DNA of 64,000 nucleotides, from contig NZ_CP030840.1 of assembly GCF_003330725.1 (NCBI RefSeq), positions 4,216,001-4,280,000 on the forward strand, written 5' to 3'. The notes below the pieces were generated by a model, which did not search any database, was not told the origin of the DNA, and was given only the letters and a program-made list of their open reading frames with translations. The translations under genes were made by a program, and so were the position numbers. Of this stretch, positions 1-7,949 are shown piece after piece; position 1 is the stretch's first letter; the number at the start of each line of letters is the position of its first letter. Source of the stretch: Acidisarcina polymorpha. GTDB lineage: Bacteria; Acidobacteriota; Terriglobia; Terriglobales; Acidobacteriaceae.

Positions 1-1707
1 GTAAAGGGCGAGTTGCGTTCGCGGGGCTTGTCGATCGTCAGCGTTGACCAGAATGGTTTCTCGGTCCGCGCGCATGGTACGGCCGTCAATCTGGAACGTG
101 CCTTCCAGACGCAGCTGCATTTGCTCGAGTATCAAGGCAGGTCAATCACGGCGAATGTAACTCCGGCGAAGCTAACCGGAGCTGCGGGGGATCTCATCGC
201 CGGTATTACCGGACTTACAAGCTATTCCCTCAAGCCGCAGTTCAAGCGTCCCTTAGACGTGCGGACCGGAAAGCCGCTGCCGGGCATTTCGCAGAAAGCA
301 GGAAGCGCATTGGTCAACCTTGCCGCTGCTTACACGAACCAGTGCTTTGGCTCGCCATCCAGCGAGTATTTGACCACTGCGGGCGCAACTCTTCCGGTTG
401 GCCTTTACTCCGGAAACACTTACCTGCCTGGAACGACATTGCAGTGCGGTTGGACGCCGGATCAGATACAAGACCACTATGGCCTCTACTCGGCTTACGT
501 CAACGGAATCACCGGCGCCGGGCAGACCATCGCAATCCTTGACGGACCAACTAACTCCGACTACACGACGGATCTTACCAATTTCTCGGTCGCTACTGGA
601 TTACCAGCCATTACTCGTGCGAACTATCAGGTTATCTTTCCCGATGGAGTTCCTACCCCCTTCGCAGACCGTCAGTACGATGCCACCCCTGAAACGCAGA
701 TTGACATCGAGTGGTCGCACGCCATTGCACCCAAAGCTAAGATCGACTTGTTCATCCTGCCGACCGACGATTGGGAGGAGTTTGAGTACGCCATTCAATA
801 CATCGTCAATCACAAGCTTGCGAAGGTGATTTCCGTCAGCTATGGATTGCCGGAAGCGTTGTTCAGCCCGGCGATCTTGCGCGGTTTCGAACGGACCTTG
901 AAGATCGCTGCGGCGGCGGGGGTTGCCGTGCAGTTCTCGAGCGGCGACGTTGGCGACCAAGGTCTCGGCTCCCCTGGTGCGGGCGGAGATCTCTACCCAG
1001 GAGCCTCGGAGTACGTCACATCAATCGGGGGAACCAGCATCGGAATACCTGGCCCGAATGGACCTGTTGACGTCGGCTGGGGCAACAATGCCACTATCCT
1101 TTCTACTACTCAAGACGGTCTTCTAGATCCGCCTTTTGCGACCGGCCTCGCGGGTGGCTCCGGCGGCGGCGAAAGTAGTCTCATTGCTAAACCTTCCTGG
1201 CAAAGCAAGCTGATGGGCACCGGCCGCGAGCAACCGGATATCTCCGCGCTGGGCGATCCGTACACCGGCGCAATCACTTTTGTAGCTGGCCAGGTGATTG
1301 TTTCTGCCGGCACCAGCTTGGCGGCGCCGATCTTTTCGAGCTTATGGCTTTTGGCCGATCAGGCGGCCGGAGAGTCTCTCGGGCAGGCTGCCCCGATGCT
1401 GCCGAAGCTGCTGGGCGCCATTCGCGATGTCGTTCCTCTGGGGTCGTCGAGTAATGTTACCGGGGCCATTATCGACAGCTCCGGCACGACCTCCTACTCC
1501 GCAGCTGCGTTGGTGCCTCCGCTCTTTTCCACTACTGATTTTTACAGCACTTTATGGGACCAGAGTGGAGATGGATCGGGAGCCTTCATCGATCTCACCT
1601 TTGGAACTGACTCCTCGCTTAAAGTGACAAAAGGTTGGGATGATGTCACCGGCTATGGAGTCCCAAAGGGCTATGCGTTCATCAAAATGGCCGCCTCGTT
1701 GAAATAG
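1..1707 (+). CDS. S53 family peptidase (sedolisin/kumamolisin type), 5' end cut by window
   Basis: This is a secreted acid-type serine-carboxyl protease. The reading frame is already open at base 1, so the start and most of the activation pro-domain lie outside the window; residues here are counted from the TTG at 13. The first ~75 residues are the end of the pro-domain. The S53 catalytic triad is visible: Glu227 and Asp231 in the ETQIDIEW stretch and the nucleophile Ser435 in SAGTSLAAP. The GWDDVTGYGVP tail is the family's C-terminal calcium-binding segment. It probably degrades protein outside the cell. Family assignment is firm; the substrate is unknown. Confidence 0.93.
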   Translation, partial: VKGELRSRGLSIVSVDQNGFSVRAHGTAVNLERAFQTQLHLLEYQGRSITANVTPAKLTGAAGDLIAGITGLTSYSLKPQFKRPLDVRTGKPLPGISQKAGSALVNLAAAYTNQCFGSPSSEYLTTAGATLPVGLYSGNTYLPGTTLQCGWTPDQIQDHYGLYSAYVNGITGAGQTIAILDGPTNSDYTTDLTNFSVATGLPAITRANYQVIFPDGVPTPFADRQYDATPETQIDIEWSHAIAPKAKIDLFILPTDDWEEFEYAIQYIVNHKLAKVISVSYGLPEALFSPAILRGFERTLKIAAAAGVAVQFSSGDVGDQGLGSPGAGGDLYPGASEYVTSIGGTSIGIPGPNGPVDVGWGNNATILSTTQDGLLDPPFATGLAGGSGGGESSLIAKPSWQSKLMGTGREQPDISALGDPYTGAITFVAGQVIVSAGTSLAAPIFSSLWLLADQAAGESLGQAAPMLPKLLGAIRDVVPLGSSSNVTGAIIDSSGTTSYSAAALVPPLFSTTDFYSTLWDQSGDGSGAFIDLTFGTDSSLKVTKGWDDVTGYGVPKGYAFIKMAASLK

Positions 1708-1833
1708 GTATTCCCGCCACTCAGACGTCGCTTGTCGCACCTTTCCGCGCAGGAAGAGAACTGCGGCGCCGACGAAAATAACTCGAGCCGAAGTACAGCG
1801 GCGGTATGAAAGCCAGGCCACTGTACCTCGGCT

Positions 1834-3417
1834 CTAGAGTATGTCACTGCTGCGCTTACGAAACAGCACCCGGCGACGCTCTCGCCAGTGCTCGTCGAGC
1901 GCTATCAGTGTCCATTCGATGGCTGGAGACAAGTAGCGCAGGACGGTCTCGTTCGATGGGTGGATGCGCAGAGCGGGCGCAACAAAATGAAGCAGCGGCG
2001 GCAAATCGGCGAGTTGGAGACCGGTAAAGTATCCGTAGCGATGCAGTGAATCCCGCCCTCCCGTTTGCATGCTGTCACCCTGTAGCTTGCGCACCCGGAG
2101 CCAGTAATCCAGCCCCTGCAGAGGGAGGTGCAGATCCTCATCCGCCTTCAACTCCAGCACCAGCAAGCGGCCGCCATGATCGACCGTGAGCATGTCGAGC
2201 ATTCCCCGGTCGCCCGCCGCGAATGCGGGTACCTGCGCATAGATATGTTCACTCACGATCTGCGGCTCGATCTCGACCAGGTCGCGACGCAGCACCGACT
2301 CCAGCCAGCGTTCGGGTTGTAGCCGGTAGAGAGGGTCGCGCATATTTCCGCCGGAATGGCGGCTCTCGAGGAGCCTGCCGACCAATTGCGCGAACAGCTC
2401 TTCGGTCTCCGGCGTCAGCGCAGTTTCGTTTGCGCCCGCGCCAAAGGTGATCTCATTTCGTGGTGCGAAGGAATTGGCCGCCAGTCCCCGGCGTACGCGT
2501 GCAAACTCTAACCCGTGCAGCAGAAAGGCCACTTCAGCAGCATTGCGCGGCCATACTTCTACGTGGCCGCTGGCGGCTTGCGGCAGCATGCTGAAGACCC
2601 GGTCGATGGCCTCTCTGGCCCGCTCCAGCGCAGTCTGGCGGTCGAACGAGTGCACCAGCCTGACATCCAGGTTGCCCTGATCGGCAGGATCCAACTGCGT
2701 CAACTCGTCGCTGCGCTCGTCCAGTTCATAGAGTTCCCATTTAGCCAGCGAGGGGTTCATCCATGCCATCCTGGCTCGGGTCACCTCGCTCGTGCCATAA
2801 GGAACGATGACCTTCAGGCCTTCCACGAGCCGACGGCCCCCACTCTGTTCGCGGCAAAAAGCGAGCCATAGGGTTCCTAGCGTCAACACCCCATCGATGG
2901 TGGCCTGAGATTCGTCGCCACCCACGCCGATGACCGCCCAGGCACTGCCGCCGCGCGCCAGTATGCCGCGCGCGTAGGCAGGGCCGAAGCTGTGCTCCAG
3001 ATCCATCGCATTTCGGATCCCTTCTGCGCTGTAGTCAGGGAAGCATCGGCCAAGAACCCTTTCTAGTATTTGGAGGTATTTGGTGCGCGCGGCGGTACGG
3101 GTTGTCGGTGTCCGCTGATCGCGATCCGAGACCATTTGCAGAAGCTGAGGCTTCACCTGACCGAAGCGTTTTACCTGCAGCCGCAAGCTGCCATTCTTCG
3201 CTTCCACGGCGGCTACGGTACGAACCAGGTTCTTCTCCTCCGACCAGAGGTGCAGAATACAGCGCCCATACTCCGCCGAGAGCGCATATTTGGCCACCGC
3301 CATGTCGAACAGGACGCGCCCGCCTTCAATGACCACCGCCCGCGGATGATCGACAAGGAATCCTTCAAGCAGCTGCGTGAGAGAAGCTGCGGAGGTCTCA
3401 TTGACGATGGTCGGCAC
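1834..3417 (-). CDS. Uncharacterised protein with C-terminal PD-(D/E)XK (NucS-like) domain
   Basis: A 527-residue cytoplasmic protein starting at GTG. I do not recognise the first ~380 residues as a named family. Near the C-terminus the pattern GMLDMLTVD then VLELK gives Asp408, Glu422 and Lys424. The D-x13-E-x-K spacing equals that of the NucS/EndoMS RecB-like nuclease core (D160, E174, K176 in Pyrococcus NucS, from memory). It is followed by a helix with LQGLDYW, also common in that fold. No signal peptide or membrane segment is seen. It sits 82 bases downstream of the DinB/YfiT-type gene on the same strand. Nuclease activity is inferred from the motif only. The start is uncertain because a good GGAGGA lies about 17 bases upstream of the GTG. 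Confidence 0.7.
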   Translation of the reverse strand: MPTIVNETSAASLTQLLEGFLVDHPRAVVIEGGRVLFDMAVAKYALSAEYGRCILHLWSEEKNLVRTVAAVEAKNGSLRLQVKRFGQVKPQLLQMVSDRDQRTPTTRTAARTKYLQILERVLGRCFPDYSAEGIRNAMDLEHSFGPAYARGILARGGSAWAVIGVGGDESQATIDGVLTLGTLWLAFCREQSGGRRLVEGLKVIVPYGTSEVTRARMAWMNPSLAKWELYELDERSDELTQLDPADQGNLDVRLVHSFDRQTALERAREAIDRVFSMLPQAASGHVEVWPRNAAEVAFLLHGLEFARVRRGLAANSFAPRNEITFGAGANETALTPETEELFAQLVGRLLESRHSGGNMRDPLYRLQPERWLESVLRRDLVEIEPQIVSEHIYAQVPAFAAGDRGMLDMLTVDHGGRLLVLELKADEDLHLPLQGLDYWLRVRKLQGDSMQTGGRDSLHRYGYFTGLQLADLPPLLHFVAPALRIHPSNETVLRYLSPAIEWTLIALDEHWRERRRVLFRKRSSDIL

Positions 3418-3499
3418 TCCGCCATCATCTTCGTCCTCCGGCAGCTAGGCAAGCAGATTCGGAACAGTTATCAAAACGGGGAACATCGTAGTGCCGAAT

Positions 3500-4054
3500 C
3501 TACCATCCCAGACGCTTCTTCAATTCAAGGACGTGGGCGGTGTGGTGGCGGCTATGCCAGCTATAGTGCGCAACGACTTGATCCAGAGATTCCCGGCCCA
3601 TCTCCGGATGCACATATCCGTGCTTCCAGCTCTCGGCATCGAGAGATCTCAGCAGGAAGACCCACCTCTGGTGGAGCGAATCGAGCAGCGCTAAGGAGAC
3701 ATGCACGGGAAGGCTTCGTGCGTCACTCAATTCAGCCCAGCGTGCCTCATCGTAGGGCTTGATCGTGGGCCAGCTTTCGGTAAGCGCCATGCGAAAACGC
3801 ACGTATGCGTTGGTATGACTGTCCGCCACGTGGTGGACTAGCTGGCGGACAGTCCAACCGCCATCGCGGTACGGCGTCTCCAGTTGAGAATCGGACAGAT
3901 TACCAACTGCGTCCTGCAACCTGGCAGGCAACGCTTCGAGTACGGCGATGGCTTCGGTCCGCTCTTCATCGGTTCGGTTGCTGCTCGCTTCGTACGCGCC
4001 GATTGGGTACCGAAGCTTGAAATCAGATGCGTCCAGCGCAGGAGTTCCACTCAT
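3500..4054 (-). CDS. DinB/YfiT-family metal-dependent transferase or hydrolase
   Basis: A 183-residue four-helix-bundle protein of the DinB superfamily, closest to the YfiT/BstA (bacillithiol S-transferase) branch. Likely metal ligands are a His in QLVHHVADSH (74 or 75) and His166 and His170 in SWHSRHHTAH; this arrangement matches the three-His site known for YfiT. I chose the ATG at 4054 (MSGTPALD) because it starts just before the family homology; an in-frame start at 4114 would add 20 unrelated residues. It probably conjugates a low-molecular-weight thiol to electrophiles, but the thiol in this organism is not known from the sequence. Confidence 0.85.
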   Translation of the reverse strand: MSGTPALDASDFKLRYPIGAYEASSNRTDEERTEAIAVLEALPARLQDAVGNLSDSQLETPYRDGGWTVRQLVHHVADSHTNAYVRFRMALTESWPTIKPYDEARWAELSDARSLPVHVSLALLDSLHQRWVFLLRSLDAESWKHGYVHPEMGRESLDQVVAHYSWHSRHHTAHVLELKKRLGW

Positions 4055-4134
4055 GCGCTGGACAATACCACATTCTCTTTCTGGATATTTATGGTTTTTG
4101 GGGAGGCTCGCCAAAAACCAATCTTAGGCTTTCT

Positions 4135-4168
4135 CTAGGAGTGATGAGGCTCTAGGAGTGATGAGGCG
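4135..4168. repeat. 17-bp tandem duplication spanning a stop codon
   Basis: The 17-bp unit CTAGGAGTGATGAGGCT occurs at 4135-4151 and again at 4152-4168 with one mismatch in the last base. On the minus strand each copy carries the TAG stop and last codons of the small His-rich gene that ends at 4152, so the 3' end of that gene is duplicated. Confidence 0.85.
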
Positions 4169-4268
4169 CATGGTGATGATGACGGCGATGGCGACGATGA
4201 TGGTGGGTCTGAGCAAAAACCGGTGCTGCGAAGATCAGGAGCAGGGAGAGAGCCAAAAACTTTTTCAT
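4152..4268 (-). CDS. Small secreted His/Arg-rich peptide (38 aa)
   Basis: A very short gene. Residues 1-19 (MKKFLALSLLLIFAAPVFA) are a textbook Sec signal peptide: positive start, leucine-rich core, AxA-like cleavage site. The mature part is only 19 residues: QT followed by a run almost entirely of His and Arg (HHHRRHRRHHHH) and APHHS. Such a tail could bind Zn, Cu or Ni in the periplasm; that is inference. No clear ribosome binding site is visible. The reading frame could be chance, but an intact signal peptide fused to a low-complexity His tract makes this unlikely. The 3' end is duplicated by a 17-bp tandem repeat. Confidence 0.6.
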   Translation of the reverse strand: MKKFLALSLLLIFAAPVFAQTHHHRRHRRHHHHAPHHS

Positions 4269-4315
4269 AGCGCTAAGAATATCAATTGTCGAGGCCGCTC
4301 ACCTGTGCAAGAGTT

Positions 4316-4466
4316 GGCGGCGCCATCCAAGCCGCCGCCCTCCTCCAGCATGACTGATGCCGGGGAAGCTAATGGGCTGAGCCTTCGTCGAAAATGACGA
4401 AGGCGGAGGGACCAACAAGAGCCGTGTGAGGTGGGAATTGCCGGCGTCGCTTTGCTCCAGCAAAGC
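4316..4466. other. Three hairpins in the gene-free stretch before tldD
   Basis: The 383 bases between the His-rich gene and tldD hold no convincing gene but carry three perfect inverted repeats: GGCGGC (4316-4321) with GCCGCC (4331-4336); GCCTTCGTC (4381-4389) with GACGAAGGC (4396-4404) around a GAAAAT loop; and GCTTTGCT (4449-4456) with AGCAAAGC (4459-4466) around CC. None has a clear T-run on the plus strand. They could belong to a small RNA or a 5' leader of tldD. Confidence 0.45.
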
Positions 4467-4651
4467 AATCGCCCCCGGCCAGCGCAAGGAGTCTAACAGG
4501 CGCAAGGAAGAGATCAATACGCCCAAAGTTGTAGTCCTGAAGGGGCTACACTCGGCCTGAACACGATTTGGGCTGCCTACTTGGGACCCGCCGCCTGGGA
4601 TCGCCTACAATCGAATTGTCGCCCCGTTCATCTAATTTTCAGAGGGATTTC

Positions 4652-6124
4652 ATGTCCACAACCGTATCGACGCCTGCCAGTCATGCCGAATCCGCAAACA
4701 AACGCTACTTCTTTGACAAATTTGGCCTGACGGAACGCCTTCTGGAGCGTTGCCTCGGCGAAGCACTCTCCGCCGGAGGCGACTACGCCGATCTCTACTT
4801 CGAATCGATCGCGTCGACTTCGATCGGGGTGGACGAGTCGCTGGTGAAATCCGCGAGCCAAGGAGTAAGTGCAGGATGCGGCATCCGCGTGATCTCCGGT
4901 GAGCGCACCGGCTATGCCTACACTGACGACCTTTCTTCGGAACGGCTGCTACGCGCTGCCCGCACCGCATCATTGATCGCCAATGGTCCGACGAAGGAAT
5001 TGGTCACAGGATTTAACGCGAATGAGAGCCAGAGACCAAGCCTGTATCCCATTCCGGCGGCGGACTCTGACGCATCGCTCGCCGCCAAGCTTTCGCTGGT
5101 GATGCGGGCCGACAAAGCCGCTCGCGCTTTCGATGCCCGGATTGTCCAGGTGCGAGCCAGCTACTCCGACGAGCTTCGCCGGATCCTAATTGCGGCCTCT
5201 GATGGCACCTTCGCCTCGGACACCCAGCCCTTGGCGCGATTGAATGTTTTTGTGATCGCGAAAGACGGCGCGCGGAACTCCAAGGGTACTTCCGGTGGTG
5301 GAGGCCGAGTTGAGCTCGACTTTTTTGAGGACACCAAATCGCCGGAGCACTTCGCCAACGAAGCAGCCAGGCAAGCCATCCTCCAGCTCAACGCAGTAGC
5401 TGCTCCTGCTGGCGAAATGGAGGTCGTCCTGGGGCCCGGCTGGCCTGGCGTCTTGCTTCATGAAGCAGTTGGCCACGGCCTCGAAGCCGACTTCAACCGC
5501 AAGAAAACCTCCGCATTTGCCGGCTTAATCGGCCAGAGTGTCGCCAGTTCGAAGGTCACGGTAGTCGACAACGGGACCATGCCCTCCCGTCGCGGCTCAT
5601 TGAATGTCGACGACGAGGGCGCAGCCACCCAGGAGACAGTGCTGATCGAAAATGGTGTCCTTAAAGGCTACCTTAGCGATAAGCTCTCCGCGCGATTGAT
5701 GGGCATCGCCTCGACTGGCAGCGGACGCCGAGAGAGCTATCAGCACATCCCCATGCCGCGCATGACCAACACCTACATGCTCAATGGCGAAGACGTTCCC
5801 GAAGATATTATCCGCAGCGTGAAGCGCGGGCTCTATGCGGTTAACTTCGGTGGCGGTCAGGTAGACATTACCAGCGGAAAATTTGTCTTCTCCGCGTCCG
5901 AAGCTTATCTGATCGAAGACGGCAAAATTACTGCTCCGGTGCGCGACGCAACGCTGATTGGTAACGGGCCGGAGGCGTTGAAATATGTCTCGATGGTCGG
6001 CAACGACCTGGCACTGGACGAAGGAATCGGCACCTGCGGCAAGGATGGTCAGAGTGTTCCGGTCGGGGTAGGCATGCCCACCATCAAGCTCGATCGGATG
6101 ACCGTCGGAGGCACAGGAAACTAA
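4652..6124 (+). CDS. tldD: TldD-type metalloprotease
   Basis: A 490-residue zinc metalloprotease subunit of the TldD/PmbA family. In bacteria TldD works with TldE (PmbA) on unfolded peptides, for example in microcin B17 maturation and CcdA antitoxin breakdown. The diagnostic HExxxH motif is present as HEAVGHGLEAD with the first His at residue 270. I chose ATG 4652 (MSTTVSTPAS): it has AGAGGGA 5-11 bases upstream, whereas the earlier in-frame start at 4568 has no family homology. The partner tldE/pmbA is not adjacent. The protein lacks a signal peptide, so it should be cytoplasmic. Confidence 0.95.
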   Translation: MSTTVSTPASHAESANKRYFFDKFGLTERLLERCLGEALSAGGDYADLYFESIASTSIGVDESLVKSASQGVSAGCGIRVISGERTGYAYTDDLSSERLLRAARTASLIANGPTKELVTGFNANESQRPSLYPIPAADSDASLAAKLSLVMRADKAARAFDARIVQVRASYSDELRRILIAASDGTFASDTQPLARLNVFVIAKDGARNSKGTSGGGGRVELDFFEDTKSPEHFANEAARQAILQLNAVAAPAGEMEVVLGPGWPGVLLHEAVGHGLEADFNRKKTSAFAGLIGQSVASSKVTVVDNGTMPSRRGSLNVDDEGAATQETVLIENGVLKGYLSDKLSARLMGIASTGSGRRESYQHIPMPRMTNTYMLNGEDVPEDIIRSVKRGLYAVNFGGGQVDITSGKFVFSASEAYLIEDGKITAPVRDATLIGNGPEALKYVSMVGNDLALDEGIGTCGKDGQSVPVGVGMPTIKLDRMTVGGTGN

Positions 6125-6325
6125 GCCTTCGAACAGGTTCGTCTTCTGCCCTTGTTTATCTCCTTAGGTGGAAGCGTAGGCATGGGTATATTCGCCTTCT
6201 TCTTTCGGCGACTTCCAACGGCAAGCCGGTTCCGGTCCCTTCTAGCGCCCTTGGCGCCTGATCACCGCTCGATGACCTCCGCTTCATCTTGCCGTCTTAT
6301 ACTGAGAACGGCCCGACATCCCTCC

Positions 6326-7726
6326 ATGGAGTCAGCAGCAATGATCACTCCTTTTCGAGTGTCCGTCTTGGTGCTGTCTGCGAGCTTCGCTTCTCCAGGG
6401 CACGCTCAGACGCTCCAGCCTCGGCCGCAAACTCCACCAGTCTCCGCTTCACAGAGCGATAAAGCCTCCCAGATCAAAGTCCAGGCGCCCGTGCTCTCGG
6501 CAGGCACGAGCCTCCAGGTTGAACTGCCTCGCTCCCTGCCTATGAAGAAGGGAGAACCGGTCGCAGCCACACTCCTCTACCCGCTCTATGTCGACGGAAG
6601 AATGGTGTTGCCCAAGGGCACGCCCGTTCACGGGGAAGTGACCTACCTGAATCCGGACCGGTCGATGCGCAACCACGCGCGTCTGCACGGGGATTTCACC
6701 CCATTTCATCAGCCGGAGGTGCGTTTTGACGACCTGGTTCTTTCCAATGGATCCAAGCTAACCATCGACGCCCCTGTAATCAGTAACGGTGCTCCCGTAC
6801 TTGAGCTGTCAACTCCCGGAGTGCAGCCGCACCGATCGATCTTCGCTCGCGGATGGAGCGAGGCCAAGACACGTGCGAGGCAGCCGATCGACTTTTTTAT
6901 TCAGCCGGGATTCGGTGACCGCGCAAAGCAGGTACTCTACCACCAACTGCCGTATCACCCAGAACAGATCCCCGCTCATACCGCGTGGACCTTCGAGCTG
7001 GCCCATCCGTTGACGCTCCCGGATGAGAACCTGGCGGCCTCAAATCAGCCGAACCCAGCCTGGCCGGCGGCAAGCAGTGCTGCCTCCGAAGTATGGTCCG
7101 TTCACGCGCTGCTCAAAGATCCAATCAGTTCAGCGACTTCGAAGGTCGGCGAGCCAGTGAAGGCGCTCGTCGTAGAACCGGTAGTCGATCGCAATCGGCA
7201 GATCGTTGTGCCTCAAGGTTCTATGTTGATCGGCAGAGTGAGCGTTGCGAAACCTGCGCAATCTTTAGGACGCAACGGCAAGCTTCGTTTCACCTTCCAG
7301 CAGATTCAATTCCCTCAAGGAGCGAATCGTTCCGTCGAAAGCTCGCTTGCCGGCGCGACCACCGACCAGCGTCAGGACCTTTCGATTGACGCCGAAGGGA
7401 CCATCACCCCAAAGAGCAAAGCAAGTGTCGTGGTGCCGCTGGCGTTGACGTTCCTCGCAGGCCGGGCGCTTGATGACGACGGCAACCAGACTTTTCAGGC
7501 TGGTGTCGCCTCGAACGGATTCGGCATCATTGGCAGAATCGTAGGAACAGCAGCAGGCTCCCGCGAGCTTGCTGCTGGCATTGGGTATTATGCGGCCGCG
7601 CTGTCCATTTATGAAAACTGGCTGACTCCCGGGCGAGATGTCACCTTCCCGCTCGATACTCGAATTGAGATCCAGACCTCTCCCCTCCGAGCGCCCGTGC
7701 TGAAGAGCGCAAATACTTCGAACTAA
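6326..7726 (+). CDS. Secreted protein of unknown function with VirB10/TrbI-like strands
   Basis: About 466 residues with an N-terminal Sec signal (MITPFRVSVLVLSASFASPGHAQ; the ATGs at 6326 and 6344 are both possible starts). It is Pro/Gln-rich after the signal, then has two blocks with the pattern 'lysine/valine-rich strand - VLPKGTPVHGEV' and 'VVPQGSMLIGRV'. This resembles the beta-barrel pieces of TrbI/VirB10-like proteins, including FPLDTRIEIQ near the end. There are no other secretion-system genes nearby. Probably a periplasmic or cell-surface protein; no enzymatic motif seen. I cannot give a function. Confidence 0.7.
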   Translation: MESAAMITPFRVSVLVLSASFASPGHAQTLQPRPQTPPVSASQSDKASQIKVQAPVLSAGTSLQVELPRSLPMKKGEPVAATLLYPLYVDGRMVLPKGTPVHGEVTYLNPDRSMRNHARLHGDFTPFHQPEVRFDDLVLSNGSKLTIDAPVISNGAPVLELSTPGVQPHRSIFARGWSEAKTRARQPIDFFIQPGFGDRAKQVLYHQLPYHPEQIPAHTAWTFELAHPLTLPDENLAASNQPNPAWPAASSAASEVWSVHALLKDPISSATSKVGEPVKALVVEPVVDRNRQIVVPQGSMLIGRVSVAKPAQSLGRNGKLRFTFQQIQFPQGANRSVESSLAGATTDQRQDLSIDAEGTITPKSKASVVVPLALTFLAGRALDDDGNQTFQAGVASNGFGIIGRIVGTAAGSRELAAGIGYYAAALSIYENWLTPGRDVTFPLDTRIEIQTSPLRAPVLKSANTSN

Positions 7727-7949
7727 ACTTCAGCAACCGAGTCAGCGGTGGTTCAGCGGAATCGCGACCTCAAGTCGTGAGCAGACGGTTGCACAAGGAT
7801 CCCGCACGCTGTTGTGTATCGGAATAGTTTTACTAGCGGAATTGCTTGATGTACGATCGACGTTGCTTGCGCGCAAAATGCCTTCCATCGAAGAGCTTCT
7901 TGGTCGGGCCGCGAGCCTATTCTGTGCCCCTGCGAGGAGCCTAGTCCTG

